The position numbers were made by a program, and so were the translations under genes. From positions 80,414 through 144,413 of the forward strand of contig CABURU010000004.1 of the NCBI GenBank assembly GCA_902494085.1: a DNA stretch of 64,000 nt, in the 5' to 3' direction. Numbering within the stretch: position 1 is the first letter of the stretch; every line of letters begins with the position of its first letter. Below, one piece after another: positions 8,590-17,865 of this stretch. Source of the DNA: an uncultured Collinsella sp. (GTDB taxonomy: Bacteria; Actinomycetota; Coriobacteriia; Coriobacteriales; Coriobacteriaceae). The notes beneath the pieces are model-generated. The model had not been told where the DNA came from. It ran no database searches and saw only the letters and a program-made list of their open reading frames with translations.

Positions 8590-9252
8590 ATGGCGAGGAT
8601 ACTGGCAGTGGATGATGAGCGGGCGATCCTCGACGCGCTCGCGCGCGTCCTCGGCCGCGACGGCCATGAGGTCGTCAGGGCGGCGGACCCGACGGCGGTC
8701 CCGGGGATGGACCTCTCGCGCTTCGACCTCGTGCTCTGCGACGTCATGATGCCGGGGCTCGACGGCTTCGAGCTCGTGCGGCAGATCCGCCCGGACTTCG
8801 ACGGGCCCATCGTCTTCCTGACCGCGCGCGTGGCCGAGGAGGACGCCGTGGCCGGTTACGGCCTGGGCGCCGACGACTACGTCCGCAAGCCCTTCGGGGC
8901 CGCCGAGCTGCGCGCCAAGGTCGCGGCCCATCTGCGCCGTGAGCGCCGGCCGCGCTCGCACGCCCTCTCCTTCGGGGAGGTGCGGATCGACCTCGGGGCG
9001 CGCGGCCTCGCCGTGGGCGGCGAGGCCGTGCCGCTCACGCCCACCGAGTACGCCATCTGCGAGTACCTCGCCCGCCACCCCGGGCAGGTCATGAGCCGCG
9101 CGCAGATACGCGAGGCGGTGCTCGGCTGGGAGAGCGACGCCGACGACGCGGCCATATCCATGCAGGTCAGCCGCGCCCGGAGGAAACTCTCCGAGGCCGG
9201 CGCCGATCCGATCGCGACCGTCTGGGGGATGGGGTACAAGTGGCAGCTCTGA
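8590..9252 (+). CDS. OmpR-family response regulator
   Basis: 220 residues. The receiver domain (1-115) has the acidic pocket DDE near residue 8, the phospho-acceptor Asp in CDVMMPGLDG, a conserved Thr in FLTAR and Lys in YVRKPF. The C-terminal winged-helix DNA-binding domain (125-220) ends in VWGMGYKW. A good AGGAGG site precedes the ATG. It overlaps the kinase gene and most likely activates the adjacent exporter operon in response to a peptide antibiotic. Confidence 0.93.
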   Translation: MARILAVDDERAILDALARVLGRDGHEVVRAADPTAVPGMDLSRFDLVLCDVMMPGLDGFELVRQIRPDFDGPIVFLTARVAEEDAVAGYGLGADDYVRKPFGAAELRAKVAAHLRRERRPRSHALSFGEVRIDLGARGLAVGGEAVPLTPTEYAICEYLARHPGQVMSRAQIREAVLGWESDADDAAISMQVSRARRKLSEAGADPIATVWGMGYKWQL

Positions 9253-10676
9253 GGACCGGGGCGCGAGGTCGCGGGGGCATGCCGCTCTCCTTCGTCATCG
9301 CGCGCTACTTCGCCTACGCGTTCGCGGCGGTCGCCACGGCGTGGCTCGCCTCGTTCATGGCGCTCTCCGCGGCGATCAACGCGGGCTTCGTCTACGAGGC
9401 AAGCTGGGGGCCGGCCAATGCGCGCGAGGTCGCGGAGGGCCTGGCACGCGACGGCGTCTGCGGGCAGCAGGACGTGCCGACGGCGTACCGCTACCTCATC
9501 CTGAACAAGGACGGACACGTGCTGATGACAGACCTCGAGGGCACGCGGCTCGAGGACGCGACGGAAATGGCCCGTGCGGCACTCGCCGCGGATCCGGGCA
9601 CAGTGGAGATCGAGGGCGGAGGCTCGGGCCTCACCTACGCCGCGTTCCCGCTCAAGGGCGGCGGGGCCTGCGCACTCGTCAGCGAGTACCTGCCGCAGTG
9701 GGTCTCGCGCGACCTCGCCGGCCTGCTTCCCAACCCGCAGAACCTCATGCTCGTCGGCGCCGCTGCGGGAAGCGCGCTCGCGCTCGCGCTCGTGGCGCGC
9801 CGTGCGAGCCGCGTGATCTCGCGCAAGATGGCGCCGCTCGCGGAGGCAGCGGGGCGCGTCGGCGCGGGGGATCTCGACTTCGCGGTCGGCAGCACTAACG
9901 TGCGCGAGGTGAACGACGTCCTCGCCGCGATGGACGCCATGCGGACCTCCCTCGCCGAGTCGCTCGAGGCCCGCTGGGCCGCGGAGCGGGGGCAGCGCGA
10001 GCAGGTGGCGTCGCTCGCCCACGACCTCAAGACGCCGCTCACCGTGCTGCGCGCCAACGCCGACTTCGTGGCGGAGGAGCTGGAAGACGAGAAAGACGCC
10101 GACCTCGCGGCCGCCGCGCGCGACATAGCCGGCAGTGTCGAAAGGCTCGACGGCTACGTGCGCCTGCTCATCGAGGCCTCGCGCGGGTCCGGCGGGGCGG
10201 AGAGGGCCCCCATGCGGCCGGCCGAGCTCTGCGAGCAGGTCCTCGCCGAGGCCGCCCAGATCACCCGGGCGCGAGGCGTGACGCTCGACGCGACCACGGG
10301 CCCTGCTGTCGCGGGCGCGCCCGAGGCCCCGCTCGACCGAACCGCCCTGGCGCGAGCCGCCGCGAACCTCGTGGCCAACGCCGCCGAGCACGCGCGCTCG
10401 CGCGTGGCGGTCTCCTGCGACGTCGAGGGCGGCCACCTCGTCATCGAGGTGGCCGACGACGGACCGGGCTTCTCTCCTGCCGCCCTCGAACGCGGCTGCG
10501 AGCGCCTCTTCACAGACGACTCCTCCCGCTCCTCGCGCGACGGAGGCCGCCACTACGGGCTCGGCCTCCACGCCGCCTCCGAGGCCGCGAGCGCCCACGG
10601 GGGCTCCGTCTCGCTCGCCAACAGCCCCTCGGGCGGCGCGGTGGCCACCATCGCGGTCCCCCTGTGCGGGGCCTGA
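9240..10676 (+). CDS. Sensor histidine kinase
   Basis: 478 residues from GTG 9240, overlapping the regulator gene; ATG 9279 is an alternative that removes only 13 residues. Two membrane segments (about 18-45 and 165-185) flank an extracytoplasmic region of about 120 residues, long enough to bind a ligand. Then come a HAMP-like linker, the phospho-acceptor in SLAHDLKTPLT, the N box NLVANAAEHA, and G boxes in VADDGPGF and GLGLHAASEA. It partners the response regulator immediately upstream. Confidence 0.92.
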   Translation: MAALRTGARGRGGMPLSFVIARYFAYAFAAVATAWLASFMALSAAINAGFVYEASWGPANAREVAEGLARDGVCGQQDVPTAYRYLILNKDGHVLMTDLEGTRLEDATEMARAALAADPGTVEIEGGGSGLTYAAFPLKGGGACALVSEYLPQWVSRDLAGLLPNPQNLMLVGAAAGSALALALVARRASRVISRKMAPLAEAAGRVGAGDLDFAVGSTNVREVNDVLAAMDAMRTSLAESLEARWAAERGQREQVASLAHDLKTPLTVLRANADFVAEELEDEKDADLAAAARDIAGSVERLDGYVRLLIEASRGSGGAERAPMRPAELCEQVLAEAAQITRARGVTLDATTGPAVAGAPEAPLDRTALARAAANLVANAAEHARSRVAVSCDVEGGHLVIEVADDGPGFSPAALERGCERLFTDDSSRSSRDGGRHYGLGLHAASEAASAHGGSVSLANSPSGGAVATIAVPLCGA

Positions 10677-10779
10677 CGACTCAGGCCCTCACAGCGGCGT
10701 GGCTCGCAACCAAACGCTTCCATCTTGAAACACGGGGAGTAAATCGCGAAATCGCAGGTGAAAGAGAGTAAAAAGGCAA

Positions 10780-10815
10780 AGAAAAAGCCTCCGTTCCAAC
10801 ATGGGAACGGAGGCT
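10780..10815 (-). terminator. Intrinsic terminator for guaA
   Basis: Arms 10786-10797 and 10804-10815 (12 bp) enclose a 6-base loop. The plus-strand A-run just left of it becomes a T-tract on the minus strand, so it ends the leftward guaA transcript. Confidence 0.8.
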
Positions 10816-10929
10816 CGATAATCGAGTTTACTCACCAATGTCGCTGGTGGTTTTGCCGTAACTCTCGTACGAAACGAAACTCAGGAGCACAGTGCGGCAC
10901 TCAAAAGTGCAGGTCAGAACCCTGTCAGC

Positions 10930-12528
10930 CTACTCCCATTCGATCGTCGCGGGCGGCTTAGACGTGATGTCGTAGCACACGCGGTTGGCGCCGGGGACCT
11001 CAGCAACGATGCGGCCGGAGATGCGGGCCAGGACGTCGTAAGGCAGTTTGGCCCAGTCGGCGGTCATGGCATCGCTGGACTCGACGGCACGCAGGATGAT
11101 CGGGCGCTGGTAGGTGCGCTCGTCACCCATAACGCCGACGGACTTGATGTCGGGCAGAACCGCAAAATACTGCCAGCAGCTGTGCTCGGAGTTACGCTCG
11201 CCGGTCTGCTCATACAGGCGCTGGTTGTAGGCGTCGAGCTCCTCGCGCACGATAGCGTCGGCGTTCTTGAGGATCTCGAGCTTCTCCTTGTCGACCGCGC
11301 CGATGATGCGGATGGCCAGACCCGGACCCGGGAAAGGCTGACGGAACACGATGTGACCCGGCAGGCCCAGCGCCAGACCAAGTGCACGGACCTCGTCCTT
11401 AAAGAAGTGATCGAGCGGCTCAATAAGGTCGAAGTGCACGCCCTCGGGGAACGGGATCAGGTTGTGATGGCTCTTGATGGTGGCCGTCTTGCCGCCCGTC
11501 TTGCGAGCGCCGGACTCGATGATGTCGGGGTAGATGGTGCCCTGAGCCAGGTACTTGACCGGCTTGCCATCGGTCTCGAGCTGCTGAGCAACCGCGAAGA
11601 ACTCTTTCCAGAACTGCGTACCGATGATGCGGCGCTTCTCCTCGGGCTCGGTCACGCCGGCCAGAAGCTCGGCATAGCGGTCCTCGGCGTGGACGTGGAT
11701 AAAGTCGACGTCAAACTGCTTGGTGAAGACCTCCTCCACCTGCTCGGGCTCGCCCTTGCGCAGCAGACCGTGGTTGATGAACACGCAGGTCATCTGCTTG
11801 CCCACGGCGCGAGCGCCCAGCGCAGCCACGACGGAGGAGTCGACGCCACCGGACAGGGCCAGAATCACGCGGTCGTCGCCGACCTTCTCGCGGAACTCGG
11901 CCGTCATGGTCTCGACCAGGTTGTCCATACTCCAGTTGGGCTCCAGGCCGCAGATCTCAAACAGGAAGTTGCTCAGCAGCTGCTGACCATACTCGGAGTG
12001 CTTGACCTCGGGGTGGAACTGCGTGGTGAAAATCTTGCGCTCGACGCACTCCATGGCAGCAACCGGGCACACGTCAGTGCTGGCGGTAACGGTAAAGCCC
12101 TCGGGCACCTCGGAAACGGCGTCGCGGTGGCTCATCCACACGGTCTGCTCCATGGGCGTGGAGTTAAAGAGCTTGGCGCCGGCCGTGCGCGTGATGGTGG
12201 CGCGGCCGTACTCGCCCACCTCGGAGTGGCCGACCTTGCCGCCGAGCGTCACGGCCGTGATCTGATGGCCGTAGCAGAAGCCCAGGACGGGAAGGCCCAG
12301 GTCAAAGATGGCGGGATCGATAGACGGAGCGTCCTCGGCATACACGGAAGCCGGACCGCCAGAAAGGATGAGCGCAGAGGCGTTCATCTCGCGAATCTCG
12401 TCGGCCGAGATGTCGCAGGGGACAATCTCGGAATACACGTTGAGGTCGCGGACGCGACGGGCAATGAGCTGACCGTACTGCGCACCAAAGTCGAGTACGA
12501 GGACCTTTGCGGAAGCCTTTTGATCCAT
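10930..12528 (-). CDS. guaA: GMP synthase (glutamine-hydrolysing)
   Basis: 532 residues from ATG 12528, preceded by a GAGGGGG site; the upstream in-frame 12 codons are not needed. The N-terminal class I glutamine amidotransferase has the nucleophile Cys in GFCYGHQ and His/Glu in QFHPEVKHSE. The ATP-pyrophosphatase domain has LSGGVDSSV, and the C-terminal dimerisation domain ends PPATIEWE. It converts XMP to GMP in purine biosynthesis. Monocistronic, divergent from the asparaginase gene. Confidence 0.98.
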   Translation of the reverse strand: MDQKASAKVLVLDFGAQYGQLIARRVRDLNVYSEIVPCDISADEIREMNASALILSGGPASVYAEDAPSIDPAIFDLGLPVLGFCYGHQITAVTLGGKVGHSEVGEYGRATITRTAGAKLFNSTPMEQTVWMSHRDAVSEVPEGFTVTASTDVCPVAAMECVERKIFTTQFHPEVKHSEYGQQLLSNFLFEICGLEPNWSMDNLVETMTAEFREKVGDDRVILALSGGVDSSVVAALGARAVGKQMTCVFINHGLLRKGEPEQVEEVFTKQFDVDFIHVHAEDRYAELLAGVTEPEEKRRIIGTQFWKEFFAVAQQLETDGKPVKYLAQGTIYPDIIESGARKTGGKTATIKSHHNLIPFPEGVHFDLIEPLDHFFKDEVRALGLALGLPGHIVFRQPFPGPGLAIRIIGAVDKEKLEILKNADAIVREELDAYNQRLYEQTGERNSEHSCWQYFAVLPDIKSVGVMGDERTYQRPIILRAVESSDAMTADWAKLPYDVLARISGRIVAEVPGANRVCYDITSKPPATIEWE

Positions 12529-12716
12529 GGTTCCCCCTCTTGTTGGCGGGGAGCCGGTGCCCACCCGCGTGAATGAACGAAAATAGCCTTCATAGTGTAC
12601 ACGTTATATGGGGTTTCTCGCCCCTCGCAGCCATCAGCGCACGGCAAACGCACGACCTAGGCCCTTATTTGACGGCAATTGAAGTGTTACCAAACGTTAC
12701 AGATGATGTAATACGT

Positions 12717-12746
12717 TTGAACATTGGACGCCCTGTGCCACAATAC
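12717..12746 (+). promoter_or_regulatory. Possible promoter of the asparaginase gene
   Basis: TTGAAC at 12717-12722 is followed 17 bases later by an imperfect -10-like ACAATA at 12740-12745. It lies 50 bp before the ATG in the guaA/asparaginase divergent gap. Confidence 0.35.
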
Positions 12747-12795
12747 TGCCGAACGACTCCGCCCTTGCGGCGGCAAATACGATAGGAATACCAGC

Positions 12796-13809
12796 ATGAA
12801 GCGCATCCTTCTCATCGCCACGGGCGGCACCATCGCATCGACCGAGGACGGCAACGGCCTCTCCCCCGCCCTGACCGGTGAGGAGCTCGCCCAGAGCGTC
12901 CCCGAGATCTCGGACCTCTGCGAGCTCGACGTGGTGCAGCCCATGAACATCGACAGCACCAATATGCGCCCGAGCGACTGGATGCGCATCCGCGATGTCA
13001 TCGTCGAGGGTTATGCCGACCACGACGGCTTCGTGATTCTGCACGGCACCGACACCATGAGCTATACCGCGGCAGCACTTTCCTATCTGATTCAGGACAG
13101 CCCCAAGCCCATCGTACTCACCGGCTCGCAAAAGCCCATGGGCAATCCCTTTACCGACGCCAAGCTCAACCTGTACCAGAGTCTGCTCTATGCGCTCGAT
13201 GAGCATTCGCACGATGTGTCGATTGTGTTTGGTGGCGTCGCCATTGCCGGCACGCGCGCCCGCAAGCAGCGCACCATGAGCTTTAACGCGTTCATTAGCG
13301 TCAACTATCCGCCCATTGCCTACATCCGCAACGACCGCATCGTGCGCAACGGGCTTCACGGCACGCATCAGGGCGAAAACCCGGTGCGCTTCTACGACAG
13401 CATCGACCCGCGCGTATTTGTACTCAAGCTTACGCCCGGCGTAAACCCGGGCATCCTCGACGCCCTTGCCGACAGCTACGACGCCGTGATTCTGGAGACC
13501 TTTGGCATTGGCGGTATCCCCGAGTTTGGCGAGTCGGGCGAGTCATTCCAGGAGGCGATTTTCCGCTGGGTCGATTCGGGCCGCACCGTCGTTATGACCA
13601 CGCAGGTCCCCGAAGAGGGCCTCGATCTGGGCGTTTATGAGGTCGGCCGCGCTTACGCCGATCATCCGGGCATTCTGCGCGGCGATGACATGACCACCGA
13701 GACGCTTGTGGCCAAGACCATGTGGGCACTCGGCCAGTCACGCGATGCCACCGAAATCCAGCGCCTGTTCTACAGCCAAGTCAACCACGACCGCGTCCCG
13801 ATGGCGTAA
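12796..13809 (+). CDS. L-asparaginase, cytoplasmic type I-like
   Basis: 337 residues. The first active-site Thr is in ATGGTIAS near residue 12 and the second triad segment is HGTDTMSYTA near residue 88, with TGSQKPMG and a C-terminal allosteric-type domain. There is no signal peptide, so it acts in the cytoplasm, hydrolysing L-asparagine to aspartate and ammonia. The ATG at 12796 is chosen because the family begins immediately before the ATGGTIAS strand; an upstream open extension to 12724 has no support. Confidence 0.93.
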   Translation: MKRILLIATGGTIASTEDGNGLSPALTGEELAQSVPEISDLCELDVVQPMNIDSTNMRPSDWMRIRDVIVEGYADHDGFVILHGTDTMSYTAAALSYLIQDSPKPIVLTGSQKPMGNPFTDAKLNLYQSLLYALDEHSHDVSIVFGGVAIAGTRARKQRTMSFNAFISVNYPPIAYIRNDRIVRNGLHGTHQGENPVRFYDSIDPRVFVLKLTPGVNPGILDALADSYDAVILETFGIGGIPEFGESGESFQEAIFRWVDSGRTVVMTTQVPEEGLDLGVYEVGRAYADHPGILRGDDMTTETLVAKTMWALGQSRDATEIQRLFYSQVNHDRVPMA

Positions 13810-13851
13810 TCCCTAAGGCAGCTCCACTTATCGCAGCCTTAAACGACAGGT

Positions 13852-14095
13852 GGTCCCCCTCGGGCCGTGCAAAAATCGGAGTATTCTGCAATTTCTCCTC
13901 CGGAGGCATAGAATCGGCCGATTATTAGACGAACTTTTAGGACGAAGGGTCCGTCTAATAAATATTTATTCCTCATTTTTATTTTGCGTGTGGATTATCT
14001 ACTGTCAAAAAGGCAAAGCCAGCCGCTCGAGCTACCATCTACGGCCGAACTGGTGCTGAATACTCGCGATTTTGCACATCGCAACCAGGGGGACC
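13852..14095. repeat. MITE-like element with ~40-bp imperfect inverted ends
   Basis: The left end (13852-13890) and right end (14054-14095) are imperfect inverted repeats, both beginning GGTCCCCCT and sharing GTGCAAAA, TCG, AGTATTC and TGCA blocks. Inside, TTATTAGACG (13922-13931) pairs with its complement at 13952-13961. The 244-bp element encodes nothing convincing and is AT-rich inside. It fits a non-autonomous mobile element or folded intergenic repeat. Confidence 0.55.
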
Positions 14096-14130
14096 CGCCC
14101 AAAGAGCGTCAAATAGCAGCGGGGAACGCC

Positions 14131-14349
14131 CTATTCGATACCCTCGAGAAGCTCTGACACCGTCATGCCAAGGGCGGGCGCGATCTTAAATAGAACCTTG
14201 AGCGTGAAATTTGCCGTCCCATCTTCGATTCGGTCGAGGTAGGGTCGGCTGATTCCTGTCGCCACACAAAAATCAACCTTGGAGATACCAAGGTCCCTGC
14301 GTGTCTCTTCGACCCGCCTGCCAAGAATCTGTTTCGCACGTTCGTCCAT
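14131..14349 (-). CDS. XRE-family helix-turn-helix regulator
   Basis: 72 residues, a stand-alone lambda-repressor-type HTH: VDFCVATGISRPYLDRIEDGTANFTLKVLFKIAPALGM covers helices 2 to 5. No effector domain. It is transcribed away from a gene of unknown function across a 24-bp perfect palindrome, and probably represses one or both promoters there. The ribosome-binding site is weak. Confidence 0.85.
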   Translation of the reverse strand: MDERAKQILGRRVEETRRDLGISKVDFCVATGISRPYLDRIEDGTANFTLKVLFKIAPALGMTVSELLEGIE

Positions 14350-14378
14350 GCAGCCGAGTTTGAAATGGAGCCGAACAT

Positions 14379-14402
14379 AAACGTAAACTATAGTTTACGT
14401 TT
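14379..14402. promoter_or_regulatory. 24-bp perfect palindrome, likely operator of the XRE regulator
   Basis: The 12-base half site AAACGTAAACTA is followed directly by its exact reverse complement. It lies 30 bp before the regulator start and 24 bp before the divergent gene, where it would overlap both promoters. Typical of autoregulation by a dimeric HTH protein. Confidence 0.7.
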
Positions 14403-14425
14403 TGCCGAATACACAGGAGTTTTCT

Positions 14426-14815
14426 ATGTCGGGTTCTTCGGTCCGCACGTACCGAGCCACGCTTCGCACAAACAGCGCACCGCCCAAGCTCGTCGTCGTT
14501 GAAGCAGAATGTCTCTCGCCCGATGAGCGCACAGCATTTGCATTGCTATCAAGTCGCGTCGCCGCCGTTCTGGTCCCTTGCCCGGCGCAAGGTGAACTTG
14601 CCATCCAATGCCAAGCGCACAGCTGCTCGCTCAATCAGGCTGCCGTAATCGCAACCAGCCAGCGTGGCCTGCCCCTTCTCCTGGAAGCCGGTATCGCACT
14701 CGCCCTTCGCGGCGCCGGATACGAAAACGAGGCCGCCGCCGATGTAGTCTTTCAACCACGATCGAGCGGCGGCCTCGCAGCAGCCATTGAATATGCGTGC
14801 AGGCTCGTTGCCTAA
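14426..14815 (+). CDS. Unknown protein divergent from the XRE regulator, 129 residues
   Basis: ATG 14426 is preferred over a TTG at 14402 because CAGGAG sits 8 bases upstream. No family recognised. It is rich in Ala and Leu, has a CQAHSC stretch near residue 58 and a moderately hydrophobic centre (LPLLLEAGIALALRGAG). Its position opposite a small XRE regulator resembles a regulator-effector pair, but nothing in the sequence shows an activity. Confidence 0.6.
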   Translation: MSGSSVRTYRATLRTNSAPPKLVVVEAECLSPDERTAFALLSSRVAAVLVPCPAQGELAIQCQAHSCSLNQAAVIATSQRGLPLLLEAGIALALRGAGYENEAAADVVFQPRSSGGLAAAIEYACRLVA

Positions 14816-14824
14816 AAGGACAAG

Positions 14825-15208
14825 CTAGAAACCAAAGCCAAAGCCCGTTCCGGTAATCGCCGAGTACATAAAGTAAACGTTGATCACGTTGAGGAACACA
14901 CCCGTGATGCAACCGTTGCGCAGGTAGCGTTCGCACACGATGCGCGCCATGGCGGCGGAGTCATCATTGTTTTTGGCCTGACGTCCCGCCGTAAAGTACG
15001 TCGCCACGCTCAGCAGCAGGTTGAGCACCGGTAGCGCCAGCAGCTCGTAGCTCTTGCCCCATCGCGTCACCTCGCCGGCTGCGTTAAACTTCGTTGCCAC
15101 CTCGGGGCCAATGTTGGGGATTACAAACGCTGCGACCACCAGCGGAAGCACCGCAAGCACCAGCAGTGCGATGCCCATGTAGCCGGCTTTTTTGCCATAT
15201 TTGAACAT
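14825..15208 (-). CDS. DUF1648-domain membrane protein
   Basis: 127 residues with three or four hydrophobic segments (10-30, 57-75, 100-118). Between the first two is the DUF1648 core: VATKFNAAGEVTRWG. This domain forms the N-terminal part of SdpI-type immunity proteins but also occurs alone. It is 11 bases after ychF on the same strand, so it is probably cotranscribed. Role unknown. Confidence 0.75.
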   Translation of the reverse strand: MFKYGKKAGYMGIALLVLAVLPLVVAAFVIPNIGPEVATKFNAAGEVTRWGKSYELLALPVLNLLLSVATYFTAGRQAKNNDDSAAMARIVCERYLRNGCITGVFLNVINVYFMYSAITGTGFGFGF

Positions 15209-15219
15209 ATGCGTCGTCC

Positions 15220-16296
15220 TTACACGTTAAAGCGGAAGTGCACGACGTCGCCATCGGCCATGACATAGTCCTTGCCCTCAATACGCAACTTGCCGGCGGC
15301 CTTGGCGCCCTGCTCGCCGCCGAGCTCGATGTAGTCGTCGTAGCCAATGACCTCGGCCTTAATAAAGCCGCGCTCAAAGTCGGTGTGGATGACGCCGGCA
15401 GCCTGCGGGGCAGTCGCGCCTTGGCGAACCGTCCAGGCCTTGACCTCCATCTCGCCAGCCGTAAAGAACGACTGCAGGCCGAGCAGCTTGTAGGCAGCCT
15501 GAGCGAGCACGTCCAGGCCGGGCTGCTCCAGGCCCAGGCTCTCCAGGTAGTCGGCCGCGTCCTCGGGATCGAGCTCGGAAAGCTCGGCCTCGATCTTGGC
15601 GCAGATAGGCAGCGGCTTGACGCCGTCGATGGGCGCCAGGTCGTCGTTGAGCATATCCTCGTCCACGTTGGCCACATACAGGATGGGCTTCATGGTGAGC
15701 AGGAACAGACCCTTGGCGGCGGCACGCTCCTCGTCGGTCATCTCCATGGACGCGGCGCGCTTGCCCTCGTTGAGCCAAGCAAGCAGACGCTTGGCCACCT
15801 CGAACTTGGGCATGAGCTCCTTGTCGCGCTTGGCCTCCTTCTCGAGCTTGGGCAGCTGCTTCTCGAGCGTGCCCATGTCGGCCAGGATGAGCTCGGTCAT
15901 GATGGTGTCGGCATCGCCGGCGGGATCGACGAACTCACCCGTGCGGCCCACCTCACGCATGACGTTGGGGTCCTTAAAGTAGCGCACGACCTCGCAGATG
16001 GCGTCGGTCTCGCGGATGTTTGCCAAGAACTGGTTGCCCAGGCCCTCGCCCTCGTTGGCACCCTTCACCAGGCCCGCGATGTCGACAAACTCGACCGTAG
16101 CCGGCACAATGCGGCCCGGGTTGACGATGTCGGCAAGCTTTTGCAGGCGGCTATCGGGCACGTCGACGATACCCACGTTGGGGTCGATCGTGGCAAACGG
16201 GTAGTTGGCGGCAAGGCCAGTCTTTTTGGTAAGCGCGGTGAACAGCGTCGACTTGCCCACGTTGGGCAGGCCCACGATACCGATGGAAAGGGACAC
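15220..16296 (-). CDS. ychF: YchF/OLA1-family ATPase/GTPase
   Basis: 358 residues from GTG 16296, which has an AAAAGGAG site and begins just before the family N-terminus (SLSIGIVGLPNVGKST). G1 is GLPNVGKST, G3 is VDIAGLVKGANEGEG, and the C-terminal TGS-like domain ends in DYVMADGDVVHFRFNV. YchF prefers ATP, binds ribosomes and influences oxidative-stress responses. A longer open frame up to 16569 is not supported. Confidence 0.96.
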   Translation of the reverse strand: MSLSIGIVGLPNVGKSTLFTALTKKTGLAANYPFATIDPNVGIVDVPDSRLQKLADIVNPGRIVPATVEFVDIAGLVKGANEGEGLGNQFLANIRETDAICEVVRYFKDPNVMREVGRTGEFVDPAGDADTIMTELILADMGTLEKQLPKLEKEAKRDKELMPKFEVAKRLLAWLNEGKRAASMEMTDEERAAAKGLFLLTMKPILYVANVDEDMLNDDLAPIDGVKPLPICAKIEAELSELDPEDAADYLESLGLEQPGLDVLAQAAYKLLGLQSFFTAGEMEVKAWTVRQGATAPQAAGVIHTDFERGFIKAEVIGYDDYIELGGEQGAKAAGKLRIEGKDYVMADGDVVHFRFNV

Positions 16297-16339
16297 GACA
16301 GCTCCTTTTGGTACAGGTACTTCAAACTGTATAAGTATA

Positions 16340-16383
16340 GCGCCGCCGCAGCATCCGGGCGAATCCGGACACCGCGGCGGCGC
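16340..16383 (-). terminator. Strong hairpin between the GH4 gene and ychF
   Basis: Perfect 10-bp GC-rich arms 16340-16349 and 16374-16383 with a secondary stem inside. It lies just after the phospho-glucosidase gene on the minus strand; no T-tract follows, so termination is plausible but not certain. Confidence 0.5.
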
Positions 16384-16423
16384 AAATGAAGCAGAGATGC
16401 GTGAGAGTTCGAGACAGTAGTCC

Positions 16424-17767
16424 TTACTTAAGCTCGGGCCAGAAATCCTTGTTGGCCTCGATGAGCTCGTCCAGGATCTGCTTGGCAACGCTCGCCGAAG
16501 GAATGGTCTTGGAGAGCGTGAGTGCCTGCCAGAGCTTCTGGTAGCTGCCCTCGACCCAAGCCTGGACAACGAGCTTCTCGACGGAAACCTGCTGCTCCAT
16601 CAGGCCCTTCTGGAACTGCGGAATCGGGCCCTGGCAGATCTTCTCAAAGCCGTTGGAACCGACGATGCAAGGCACCTCGACCATGGCCGTCGGGTCGAAG
16701 TTGGGCACAGCGCCATCGTTGGGGACGATCAGCAGGAAGCGCTCGAGCGTATTCTCGGCCAGTGCGCAGGCAAGGTCGACGATGTAGTTGGCATGTACAT
16801 CTGGCTCAAAGCCGCCGTCCTTGGCAGTACCCTTGGCGATGATGTCGCGGCAAGCACCAAAGACCTTCTTCTCGCGGCCGTCCATAACCTCATTGGCGCG
16901 AGTGTAGTTGGGGTCAGACGTCTCGACAACATAGTCCGGGTACAGGTAATACTTGAGGTAGGTATTGGGAATCGTCTCGGGATCGACAGCATAGACATCC
17001 TTGGCCTTGCCGAAGGTGTGAATCCAGCTCTCCTCGACATGCTGCTCCTTACCGGCCTCGTGCTCGATGCCGTCCAGGTAGCCGTTCTTAGCCATGTGCT
17101 CCTTAATCTGCGGCATGAGGTCGTTGCCCTCCTTGTCGTAGATTTTGCTCCACCAACCAAAGTGGTTGAGGCCGTAGTAGCTATACTGCAGCTCGCGACG
17201 ATCCTTGATGCCGCACATACGGCTCATCTTATCCATAAGGTCGATCGGCATGTCGCAGATGTTGATGATGCGGCTGTTGGGGCGCAGCACGCGGCAGGCC
17301 TCGGCGACGATGGCCGCGGGGTTGGAGTAGTTGAGCATCCAGGCGTTGGGGCTGTACTTCTCCATGTAGTCGAGGATCTCGATGACGCCGCCGATGGAGC
17401 GCATGCCGTAGGCGATACCGCCGGCACCGCAGGTCTCTTGGCCAACGCAGCCGTACTTGAGAGGAATCTTCTCGTCGAGCTCACGCATGGCGTACAGGCC
17501 GACGCGGATGTGAGCAAGGACGAAGTCGGTCCCGGTGAATGCGGTCTCGGGGTCGGTGGTGTAGTTGAACTCAACCTCGGGAGCGTTCTCGTGGAAGTAG
17601 ATCTCGCACGCCTTGGCAACAATCTCCTGGCGCTCGGCGTTGTTGTCATAGAAGGTCACCTTGTTGACCGGGAAGCGGTCGCGCTCCTCGAGCAGCATCA
17701 GGGCAATGCCCGGGGTAAAGGTGGAGCCACCGCCGGCAATGGTCACGGCATAGTTTTTCTTGGACAT
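16424..17767 (-). CDS. 6-phospho-alpha-glucosidase, glycoside hydrolase family 4
   Basis: 447 residues. The NAD-binding start is VTIAGGGSTFTPG; the Mn ligands are the Cys in NICDMPIDL near residue 170 and the His in YYGLNHFGWW near 200. GH4 enzymes cleave by a redox-elimination mechanism needing NAD and Mn. The closest known types (MalH/GlvA) hydrolyse maltose-6-phosphate and related alpha-glucoside phosphates. The gene follows the PTS IICB gene on the same strand, and the two together import and split alpha-glucosides. Confidence 0.92.
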   Translation of the reverse strand: MSKKNYAVTIAGGGSTFTPGIALMLLEERDRFPVNKVTFYDNNAERQEIVAKACEIYFHENAPEVEFNYTTDPETAFTGTDFVLAHIRVGLYAMRELDEKIPLKYGCVGQETCGAGGIAYGMRSIGGVIEILDYMEKYSPNAWMLNYSNPAAIVAEACRVLRPNSRIINICDMPIDLMDKMSRMCGIKDRRELQYSYYGLNHFGWWSKIYDKEGNDLMPQIKEHMAKNGYLDGIEHEAGKEQHVEESWIHTFGKAKDVYAVDPETIPNTYLKYYLYPDYVVETSDPNYTRANEVMDGREKKVFGACRDIIAKGTAKDGGFEPDVHANYIVDLACALAENTLERFLLIVPNDGAVPNFDPTAMVEVPCIVGSNGFEKICQGPIPQFQKGLMEQQVSVEKLVVQAWVEGSYQKLWQALTLSKTIPSASVAKQILDELIEANKDFWPELK

Positions 17768-17865
17768 GATGTCCTCCTCATTCTGGCCGCTTGCTCAATC
17801 CGTCCCCGCACGCGGCCTTGCGCGGTTTGGAATTGTTACCTAGAAGTGGAGTTTTTTATCTCTAG

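Noticed and set aside
11182..12576. 464-codon plus-strand frame opposite guaA
   Set aside because: Antisense shadow; guaA is certain on the other strand.
13850..14059. 69-codon plus-strand frame
   Set aside because: It lies across the inverted-repeat element and has no start signal.
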